From assembly GCA_029204225.1 (NCBI GenBank), contig CM055107.1:29351410-29415409 (forward strand): a stretch of 64,000 bases of DNA. Direction: 5' to 3'. This document shows positions 22,082 through 32,700 of this stretch, one piece after another. The position numbers were made by a program, and so were the translations under genes. The stretch's first letter is position 1, and each line of letters begins with the position of its first letter. Below the pieces are notes generated by a model. It made no database searches and was not told the DNA's origin. It was given only the letters and a program-made list of their open reading frames with translations. Origin of the DNA: Diphasiastrum complanatum. Lineage: Eukaryota > Streptophyta > Lycopodiopsida > Lycopodiales > Lycopodiaceae.

Positions 22082-22777
22082 ATGGCTTCAATCAGCAGCA
22101 TGCAGAGCAAGATTTGCACTATACTTGATTCTTCAGGATCTTACTTTCTAGTCTGGAAAGTTAAGACATCTTTAATACTCAAGGGCGAAGGACTCTTCCC
22201 ATGGGTGGATGGCACAGAAGAAATGCCTACGACAACAGGCAAGGGGCTACGTGAATGGAGGGAGAAAAACGACAAGGAAGTAGCCTTGCTATCATCTTCC
22301 ATCGAAGATAGCCTTACACTTGACCTGGCTACACTCTCCAAAGCTAAGGAGATGTGGGATGCACTACTCACAAGATTTCAGACGAAATCAAGAGGTCAAA
22401 TCATGATGCTGGAAGATCAGCTGCCAAATCTACAATGGGATGGAAAAGACCTCACCTCCTTTGTGAGAAAGATGAAGGATTTGTTTCTATCTCTACACAA
22501 CTCTGGAGCAGAGAATGCAGTATCAGCTGAGAAGCAGTTCACGTACCTGTTGAGAGCCTTATCCAGATCTTTCGAGACGACACGAACCCTGCTCACGAAA
22601 GATCCTACCATGAACCTCGAAAAGGCGATTGTCGAGATTCGAGAGGAAGTCGAGGCCAGAGAACACCTTGATCACAAGGATGGTTCTGAACAGGCCCTCT
22701 ACGACAACAGAGAAAAATACAAGAAACAATTCAAGCCTAAGAGGGAGTTGAATCAGAGGCAGGATCGTGACCAGTAA
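22082..22777 (+). pseudogene. family D Copia gag
   Basis: 231-codon open frame starting MASISSMQSKICTILDSSG about 105 bp past the primer site. It has Copia Gag features: FLVWKVKTSLILKGEGLFPW, LATLSKAKEMWDALLTRFQT, RGQIMMLEDQLPNLQWDGKD, LTSFVRKMKDLFLSLHNSG, then a charged C-terminal part. A stop at 22,775-22,777 (TAA after DRDQ) separates it from the zinc-knuckle region, which follows in another frame. Gag is otherwise uninterrupted. Because pol ends just after the protease, this copy could supply at most Gag. Confidence 0.88.
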
Positions 22778-22789
22778 GTAGAGGGGGCT

Positions 22790-23397
22790 AGCAAGAGCAA
22801 CTGGAAGACCAAAGGGAGGTCAAAACGACAAGATACATACAAGAAGACCTACGTGAGATGCAGAAGAGACGGGCATACAGTAGATACCTGCTGGCTCAAT
22901 CCCAAAATTGAGTGTATCCATTGCCATAAGAAGGGTCATGCAGCCATGGATTGCCACCAAAACCCAAGAAACAGATCAACACAGAACAAACAAGAGAACA
23001 ACAATAGTTCTTCCTATGTCGAGGAGCCCGAGAGCTCAAAGATGGGCAAAAAAAGAACGAATAAAAATTGTTCGACCGCCTACATCTGTGAAGATGTGTG
23101 TGCATCATCAACGTCTGACACACATGAGGTGATCCTAGATTCAGGAGCCACCTCACACTTCGTGACATCAAGACTAATAATGTCTGATTTCATAAGTGCG
23201 GATCCCTCAAGATTCATAGTTCTTGGAGATGGATCTAGACATCAAGTGAACGACATTGGTTCACTGTGGCTCAACACCAACGACAGAGACAAAAAACTCA
23301 AAGATGTTCTGTTCGTGCCAACCCTGCAGCGAGACTTGCTCTCTGTAGCAAGAATAGCAGATGTAGGGATGCGTGTGACGTTTTCTAACGAAGCATG
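22790..23397 (+). pseudogene. family D zinc knuckles and protease, truncated
   Basis: After a linker, two zinc knuckles occur in tandem: CRRDGHTVDTCWLNPKIEC (the first atypical) and CIHCHKKGHAAMDCHQNP. The protease follows, with an intact active site VILDSGATSHFVTSR and the downstream pattern DVLFVPTLQRDLLSVARIAD. Homology to the 37 kb copy ends at about 23,397 within VTFSNEAC. Integrase, reverse transcriptase and RNase H are missing here. Confidence 0.88.
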
Positions 23398-23399
23398 CT

Positions 23400-24205
23400 G
23401 TTACATACCTATGTAACTAGCAGTAGGCCGCAACCTTGAACTATATCACTTAATTGGTCTAGGACCAAAGTATATATGCACAACTTCGGCAATGGGACCT
23501 AGTAGGAGGGCGCCCTTCTAAAGTGTCCATTGAGTTCCCAACTCCCACAAGAAAGGCATTCAAAGAGTCATAGGTTATGGAAGGAGTCTCTTGACCTTCC
23601 ATAAGCCTATGGAGGCTCTTCGAGATTCTTTAACTCCCCTAGGCTTCTCTCTCTCTCATTGGATGAGCATGGAACTCCATAGTGCATTGGAGGGGTCCAT
23701 GGGCCATCTATATGAGGGTAGTAGGGCGCCCATTGAGAGGGGGAGATCTCTCTTGTTTGCTTTGCTTATGCTCTAGTGTTGCTACTAGTGTGTAAAGTGC
23801 TTTCTTGTGGTAGTATGCTTGAGGTTTGGATCTTGCTTATGGTATGGGACATAAGTAAGGTTTGGATCTTGAGTATGCTATGAAGTGTTGTGGTATGCTT
23901 GTGATTTGTTTATGGTTAGCAAGGGGGTGCTAGATAGGTCTTGCTTGGAGCTTGGATCTAGCTATGGTTGGGTGGTGAATACTTGAGGCCAGCTTGTTAT
24001 CTATCTTTGTGTTTAAAGAGTAGGGACACAGGTGGAGGAGAGATCCTTGGAGGCTTGCAAATCCTTACTTGTAGGTGGAAGCATCCTAGCTTGGAGGTGG
24101 GGAGCATCTTGAAGCTTGCAAGTTGCTTGGAGGACATTTGGAGGCTCTACCTTGGATTTGGAGGACTTCCTCACTTCTACTTGTAAAAGTGGTATCAGTG
24201 CTAGA
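23400..24205 (+). other. possible LTR with primer-binding-like site
   Basis: No coding domain. A primer-site-like TGGTATCAGTGC begins at about 24,190, suggesting an LTR ends just before it, but I cannot define TG...CA limits or a second copy. Several short G/T-rich blocks around GCTTGGAGG recur from 23,940 to 24,180. Confidence 0.3.
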
Positions 24206-25340
24206 CAAATGATGGTAACCTTTCTAACCTTCTTCAAGTTCTATTAAGATCACCAACTAAATTTTTTTTGGGGAGGCTTTTCTAGTTGTAGGAAGCTTGT
24301 AATTGAAGTATCCAATGAATCTAGTTCTCTTTGGAAGAGATTAGTGATGCTTATAGAATTGTTTAGAGGCTGATTTTTTATCCTTTAGAGAAGTTTTAAA
24401 GTGGGCTTGGGTCTTTAAAAGTTCTGAAAAAGATTTGTGAGATGGGTGGAGGAAGTCTTTCTCTACATACACAAACTGTTTTTTGGCAAAAAGATTGATT
24501 CTAGTTATGTGTTTTGATCAAAACTAGTGTTTTTTTTTGCCATAAATGAAGTGTTTGAAGTTTTGATTTTCATTTTGAAGTTCTGTTTTTCAGAACTGTA
24601 AATTTGAAAATCAGATCTGAAAAGTGAAGTTTTCATTCAAACTTCATTAGTTACACCTTTCTACCTCCTAGTTTCATGAAAATGGCAATGTAACTTTGTG
24701 CATAAAACAAGTTTTGAAGTTCTGTTTTTTGTCATTATGAAGTTTTGATTTTCAGATCACACACCACTACTTACATTTTCACAGCTTTTTTGTACATGCC
24801 CGATTTATTTGTCATTAGTTTGAATATAATGTTTCATTAAGGTTTTGGAATGATCATATATTTTGTTTTCGCTTGTTCATAAAATTGATCTATCAATGTA
24901 AATTGGTGGTACTAAATTCAATGGACATGGTGCATTAATATACAAACATTCTAAGGTTATTTTTTGGGGAGGAGGAGGTCGCCCTCCAAGGCCCTTTCTT
25001 TGAAGGACCTTTGGCCAAGGCAGAAGACCCTTCAATGGCAGCATGACCAAGGAGGCGGACCTTCCCAATTGTAAGAATATCTTTTGCTGTTTTGTCAACA
25101 ATTTTTTTTTTCACATTTTTGCAAAAGGTGCATGTAATAAAATTTTGATATGAACTTTTTTTCTCCTCAAATTCCATCCTACAAGGCTACACCATTTTCT
25201 TCATAAATTAGCAAAAGTGCCTATACAAATTTTAAATGTTAAAGAACAAGGTAGGAAACAAAGAGACTTTAGCTCAACATGCAAACTTTCCTTACACTCC
25301 GCTTGGAAAACATATCATAGAAAGCACAAATTTACCTCGT
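24206..25340. other. unassigned non-coding stretch
   Basis: T-rich sequence with recurring GAAGTTTTGATTTTC-like blocks between 24,540 and 24,760. No domain, splice structure or element edge is recognised. Confidence 0.4.
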
Positions 25341-25689
25341 TCATAGTCATAGGGCACATCTATTTGTCAAAAAAACTCTCTGTCATTGGAGAGAAAAAAA
25401 AGAAAAGAAAGTTCCTTACCCCATTTCACATAAAAAAGCGAGATACCCATGTGGCAAACGACTTGAACGATGTAGACATGGGATATGAGTCAGCGCATGC
25501 CCTAGGGCCCTTATTTTTAGGGAGCCAATTAAAATTTAAATTTTATAGGCCGAAAAACATCCATGTGGTTCATATAGAATAGAACATGAGGAAGAACAAA
25601 GGTCTCCTACAGTGAAGGGGGTTGATGGCGAGGGGTAAGTGTAACTCAATGTCACTATTGGCCTGTCTTGTGTGTGAAAACACCCTAAG
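25341..25689 (+). mobile_element. short TIR-type element, copy 1
   Basis: About 350 bp homologous, in inverted orientation, to 28,549-28,963. The right end carries GTGTGTGAAAACACCC followed by TAA. The expected inverted left end is not recognisable here, but copy 2 has both ends. TIR ends of this kind with a TWA-like flank resemble PIF/Harbinger-type MITEs. That class assignment is an inference. Confidence 0.5.
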
Positions 25690-26380
25690 TGAGTTTAGAC
25701 GCCCGGAAATGAGAGTATAGTGATCTGCATTATGATAAGAATGATTTGCATGCTTGCACTTGGCATGTCACACACTAGGCGAAGAAGAAGAAGATGGCAA
25801 TTAGCCCCATTAAGCTCATGATTCTAATGGGAAGTAGGCTTTACACCATGTCTCATTGACTTTATGCTTAGAACTCAAGTAATATGGGCTTCTGAATATG
25901 GTTTTGTTCTCATATAAACCATCGACTATCCTCACTTTTAAGAGCACCTGCTTCTGAACAATTAATTAAGGTTAACATTCATTGTGAAGCTAATTGCTCA
26001 TCTCCATGCAGTCCTGCTCATTGATAAACAAAGTTCATCAACAAAAGTCTTTTCATTACAGATTGTAGTGCTCAATGAGCATAACGGCAAGGTATGCATC
26101 AGTGAATTTGCTAAAGAATTGTTGAAATTTTTATCAAAAAGGTTTACATAAAACCTAAATTAGAAGCTTACCCATTATAACCTCTTGCTTGAAATCTCGG
26201 ACAGCATGATGAGCAAGAGTCTTAGCTGCACCATTACGTCAGTTCCTTCTGCTCAATTGGTACTAATATGTTAAGAACTGGTGTGGGATCACTTCAACAT
26301 TCCAGTCCCAATATATAATTGATATCTAGAGTACTAAATCGATTTGCTAACAATGAATGTAATGAATTATTGAATTATAT

Positions 26381-26581
26381 GGGTCAAGTGATCCTTCGAC
26401 TCTACCTTATCGGAGCAGCCCACTTCGCCAAGAACTCTATATGAGCGATCAAGTGATCCTTCCACTCTACTTTATAGAAGCAGCCACCTTCAGCAAGAAT
26501 TCCATATGAGCGATCAAGAGATCCTTCAGCTCTACCTTCTTGTAGGAGCAGCACCCTTCACCAAGAATTCTAGTATGAGCG
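26381..26581. repeat. three-unit ~67-bp tandem repeat downstream of NAT
   Basis: Three imperfect units of 65-69 bp, each starting near ATCAAGTGATCCTTC and ending ATATGAGCG or a variant. They lie 180 bp beyond the NAT stop codon, in its 3' UTR or flank. Confidence 0.85.
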
Positions 26582-26764
26582 TGTAATTGGACAATGTGTG
26601 TCTGAGATTGCATTGGCTGATCTCTTACACTGTTATTTTCATCAATTTGGAAGGAGGGAACGTACAGCCTGCTTCTCAGGCTACTTGAAGGCCTGGTGAT
26701 TCACCACGTTTGCTGATTTTTGTACATTCAGCTTCACAAAAACAATGCCAATTCATCTGGGGCT

Positions 26765-29700
26765 TTAAATCTGAGGAGGTGGAAAATACTTGTTGAGGTT
26801 GAATGGCAATTTGTAAAATTCTTCGTTTGTTGGACTGCCTCTCCATTTATGAAACCGTCTCCACCACGTCATACCCCTGTCCTTCTTTGTTGCCCTATCG
26901 ATCAAGGTGTTATCCAGGAAAACAGCAACAATGAATGCAACCACGGCATTGGATGAAAAGATGGTGTTCAGTATATCATTAAACTGGCATGCCACCAAAG
27001 AAAGTGATCAGATAACGGCTTACAGTCCTTTGGCAAAATCAGCTATGAACTGCAAATTTTATCCTGAATTACTGATCAAATAGAAATTAAGCATAAGAAA
27101 AACGCAGATACAATAAAGATCAGATTTTCATATACCCAAGTGGCGCCCGTATGTACTGGGCCGTGCCCAGAAACGATTTCGAATTCCATAAAATACCGTG
27201 GAACTGAAAATCCCATGAATAATGTGAACCCCAAGACGAATAGGTTGCGAGTGAGATTCAAATTTGTAAATTGTAGGAGGGAGATACCTACTGCCGCTGT
27301 TACACAGCAACAATTGAAAATTGAGGATCAGTCCACATATTTACCAGAACAGCAAGCTTGTAGATGCAACAACTGCAACCTGAACCATATTCTTATCCTT
27401 GTCAGATAAGGACTTACCAAATACTCCATCGAGCACACAAAATATAGCTGCAAAGATTGGCTGTGGTATGGAAGCTAATATTCCCCCAAACTTCCCTGCA
27501 ATTATCATCAATGTAAGTGATCACAGTGGGTGTCTAACATGTAAAAACAAAATCTACCACTACAAATGTGAATGGCATACTAGCAAGTCGAAGCAAATGG
27601 AAATGAATTGTACAGTCAAACCATATTATCGCCCAAAGAATTAATCTTTTGATCTTTGGTTATGGAAGACAACACAATTTTTACACAATGTAGAAAATCT
27701 AGCACTGTATACAAATAGAAACAACGCATAACTACCTTTAGGCATAAAATAATGGAAATTAGGTTAGGCAACCGTGAATGCGTCTTAAAGAAAATAGGCT
27801 GTGAAACTTTTTGTTCTGACAATTGGTCTTTTATCATAGAAAACCATAGACCTTAAACTCTAAGGGTAGTGGGTTTTGTCCCATCTTAAAGAAAATAGGC
27901 TGTGAAAGTTTTTGTTCACAAAGAAAACCATAAACCTTAAACCCTAAGGGCAGTGTGTTTGTCCCCATCTTAAAGAAAGTAGGCTGTGAAAGTTTTTGTT
28001 ATGACAATTGGTCTTTAATCATAGAGAACAATAAACCTTAAACCCTAAGGGTAGTGTGTTTTTCCCCATCTTTAATTAGGTGCTAAAGAGTTTAGGGTCC
28101 TTCTCCTCTCTAAGGCAGGTTGCTGTGCATACATTACCTCCCACTTTGAATGCTAAATCAATGTGTTGAGCAACTTGTTGTCATATATGTCAGTGCGCAA
28201 ATGAGGAAAAGTGGAAACTTGTCATGTTGGGGTATGTGAGTATGCTATGGAAATGCCCACCAAACTCAGAAACCTACTAAGGTGGGCCAAATGGCATGTC
28301 TTCCCTGCTTTTTAATCTTTTCACTTTTGCCCACGTTCTCACGAGCTCTCAACTATGTGGTGAAGGCAATAAAATGGCAGCCCCACGGCGCATTAGAATT
28401 GTGCTTTCTTGGATCATGCTTAAGATACATTAGGGTCACGCTATGGGAGCGAGCCTTAATTGGTGTTAATTCTTTGCATTTTGCTTGGTTGTGTTGTTGC
28501 AAGTGTGCTTCAAGGTACATTCAGGCCTTGTTGGATTGTGCCACACAATAAGTGTGTTCACACAGAAAGGGGGCCAATAGTGATGTGAATCACAGTTACC
28601 GCCCATGAACCCCTTTCATTTCCCTTCATCGACCCCCATTTCACACAAAAACATACTTGGGAGAACTTTAATCTCTCTCCTTTATCCTATATGAGCCACA
28701 AGGATGTTCTCCTGCCTTAAGAAATGAAATTTGAACGACTCCTATAAAATATGGGTCCTAGGGCATGTAGAGATATCAAGGGGAGTACTCCTTGGCATCT
28801 CCACTTCCCCCAACCCATGTCAACATTTTTGAAGGCAAGTCATCTTGGGGGGCTCACTTTTCTATGTGAAATGGGGCAAGGTCCTCTCTTTTTTTCTTCT
28901 CCAATGATTCTTTAGTTTTTGACAAATAGACATCCCTATGACTATATGTGAAAACACCCTCAGGCCTTATGATGCCTTGCATTCCACTTGGACAACTCAA
29001 CACTAAATGACATAGATTGTGTTCCAGTAAGTGTGCCTTAGAAGCTTTCTTATTTGATTGGGATACGATGTTATTGCCTTGTATTATGCTTGGATAGTGG
29101 TAGTCAAACAATAGAGTTGCTAGTGTGCTTCCAATGATGATGTTCTGTAAGACTAAGATAAACACAAGGCTAAGCAACTGGGAAAGGAAAAGTTTGAACT
29201 TAAAGTTTGCATTTTATTGAAGTGAAAACACGAAAAAAAGTACTCAATAATGTGTTTTGGGCTGAAGCTGTCTCCACTGCAACTTACGTCTCAAACAAGA
29301 CACCCCACGAGGTGTGGACAGGCTCTAAGCCTTCTTTGAAGAATCTAAGAGTGTTTGGGTGCATTGCCTACGCACAGATGCCAAAGGACACAAGGAAGAA
29401 ATTGGACTTCCAAGGTCTCAAGACCATCCTGATCGGATATACTTCGTCTGATAACAATTACAAGCTGTACGATCCTGATACCCATCAAATCTTGTATAGC
29501 CAGGATACAGTCTTTATCGAGGATCAGTACATCGACCTCAAAGACAAGGGTATTGCTCAAGAAAAACCTTCATCACCTGCCGTTGACACAACAGTCCGAG
29601 CTTCTAGCTCAAGCGTATGTATTGTCGACCGAATTCGAGACAACGAATCAGATGAAGATGTTGCTGCTACCTAGCAACAAGTCCCAGGAGTGGTTCATCA

Positions 29701-32700
29701 GTCGAATCCTCCCAGAAGATCAAGTCGAGTGCGCACACAACCCACAAGGTATACTCCTGAGTCTGCCTGTCTCTTAACGCGGGAACCGACAACAGTCAAA
29801 GAGGCACTTAGCCAACCAGACTCTGATCTCTGGAGAGAAGCGATGGACAGAGACTATTCCTCTCTGATCAAGAATCAGACATGGTCATTAGTTGAAGCTC
29901 CTATTGGCTGCAATATCATTGATTGCAAATGGATCTTTAAGATCAAATATAATGCCAACGGAGTAATTGTTTGAAGGAAGGCTAGATTGGTAGCACAAGG
30001 ATGATACCCAAATCTCGAATGTCGACTACAGTGAGACTTTTAGTCCAGTCGTCAAACATTCGTCGATCCGAATGCTCTTATCTTATGTTGCAGCTGCCGA
30101 CCTCGAAGCATCAACTTGATGTACAAACAGCCTATTTGAATGGAGTTATAGAAGAAAAAATCTACATGATCCAGCCCGAAGGATACGTTTGGAAGGCATG
30201 AAGAATTGTGTCTGTAAATTCCACAAAGCACTGTATGGCTTGAAACAGTCCACCAGGGCTTGGTTTCAGAGGATCAACACATTCCTCATTGAACAAGGAT
30301 TCAAACCAAGCACTGTTAATTGCAACGTTTATTTGAAGTCAGTGCAGCAATCCTTCATTATCATCACCTTGTACGTGGATGATACGTTGCTCTTCAGCAA
30401 TGATACTAATATGGTTAAGGATTCAAAACAGATGTTGTTCTCAGAATTTGACATGACTGATCTGGGTGAAACTAACTTCTGTCTGGGAATTCAAATCCAC
30501 AGAGACAGAGCAAATGGACTGATTTACATCACTCAACAAAGGTATCTTCATAATGTTCTTAACAGATACAATTTGATGAATTGTAAATTAGCTCACTCAC
30601 CAATGGATCCAGGTCTGCATTTGTCAAAGGACCAATGTCCCCAGACCAAGCAGGAAGATGAGCAAATGAGAGAGTATCTGTATTGATCGATACTAGGATC
30701 TCTCATGTACGCAATGGTCTATACAAGACCAGATATCTCTTTTGATGTTAGCTCACTCAGCCAATACATGGCTAATCCTAACATTACCCATTGGAAGGCT
30801 CTTATTCGAGTCATGAGGTATATTCAAGCTACCATGGACCAGTGCATCTGCTATGGAGATGTCAACAACGACAATCTTCATCAACTCAGTAGTTATTTTG
30901 ATGCAAGCTGGGGAGGAGATGCAGACAATCGTAAGCTCTCATCTGGATTTACATTCTTCTTCAACGGCGGTCCTATTTCGTGGAACAATCGTAAGCAAAC
31001 CTCTATCACACTTTCTTCTACTGAAGCAGAATACATTGCTACTTCTCAATCTATTAAGAAGGCATTTTGGTTGAGAAATTTGCTATCAGACATCAATCTA
31101 TATCAGTACAGTCCTACAATTTTGTTTTGTGATAACCAAAGTGCTATTGCCTTATCGACCAACCCTAGATTTCATTCTAGGAGTAAGCACATTGAGATCA
31201 GATATCACTACATTAGGGGCAAGGTTCTCAACAGAGAGGTGAGCTTAACGTACTGTAGAACACATGACATGGTTGCAGACATCTTCACGAAAGCACTCAA
31301 TGTTAATGCACACAACAAATTTTGTGCATTGCTCAGTCTGAAGATCAAAGCATTTACAGATCCAGATTAAGGGGGGGTGTTGGATTTATTCCCTCTACTC
31401 TCCTTAAATCCCATTTTAATCTGCCTCCATTCATGTTGCATATCTACTAACGTTGTCGCGCAGTCTGAATATTTACACGCAAATTTGCACAGACGAAGAA
31501 AAGGCGAAAGAATCGCAACACTGTGTTTTTACACACGTTATGGTGACAGGCAAAAAGGGGACACTATCTTACATAATGCCAAAGGTGCCCTAAAAGCAAA
31601 GGCACCCTGTAAATCTAATCCTAAGGCTACTCGTAAGAGTGATGCACTTTTTGCATCGTCATCACCAACGATCACTTCAGAAGTGACTGACGTCGCACCC
31701 TTTCCATGCTCACCCCATGCTGCTACGCTAACAGATTGGACAACGACTGCAGCCACGCACGATCTCTTACAGACAACACATCCACTCTGTACTTTCCACA
31801 TCTGCACACCTGTAATATAATGTATATATACTGGATACCATTTGCGTATTCAGGTATATAGGTTAATGAGTGAATGAGTTGATGAGTTGATAAATGAGAC
31901 GAAGTAGATGCCTTGCGCATTGATTCTTGATTGTCAGCAATAAGGTTTTATTCTTTTACAGATTGTATAAGCTTCGTAGGGCACGCAGTTTTGTCCGCTA
32001 TTGTCTTGTGCTCTACCGCATTATTGACATGTATACATGATATACTTAATCTGATATAGTTCTTTGTTCTGCGTTCAGATCTATGTTAATATTGCTATGC
32101 TTATCATTCATTCGGTCTGATATTTTTAGTTGCTCTTTCTGGTAATAGACGACTAACATTTGGTCTTGTCTTTCACGAATCATTCGCGACTAATTATCAG
32201 TCGAGCACCATCTAGCTCTTCGCGAATCATTCGTGACGAATAGTTTGTCTTACCATTCGCGACAAACCATTCTTCTGGAGCTTCATTCATTTATTAAAGT
32301 TTGGCTACGTAATCAAGAACGACTGTGATTCCCATTACTACCATTTTGTTCGTTCTGATAGGCGTAGTCATGCTTTCGGAGAGAGTCGTATAGCTCGTTC
32401 CGCTGCGCACGAACTTTTTTTGTTCGAGTTCATTTCTCATTCATTTATTGTTCAAGTTCGTTTCTCATTGTGTTCGTCTTACCTCTTTGAGCTTATTTTT
32501 CATTTCTAACATACGACACCTTTTCTCAACTCGTTCATCTCCCTCTCTCCAACAATTGACTGGATGACACACTTAGCCCTTCACTCTCTATGTGAAGGGT
32601 GAGGAGTGTGTTCTTGGCAGGTCTTAACTTGCCAGTCTGAAGCTTGCAAGGGCCTCTAGTGATTAGCTCCAAAAGGTCTTAAGCAAAATTCTTATTCTTT

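Noticed and set aside
26381-26581. Regularly spaced repeats considered as a CRISPR array
   Set aside because: Only three units, no distinct spacers, and eukaryotic context. It is a simple tandem repeat.
27782-28071. Interstitial telomere suggested by AAACCCTAAGGG
   Set aside because: The motif occurs once per ~100-bp unit and is not a run of the 7-bp telomere repeat.
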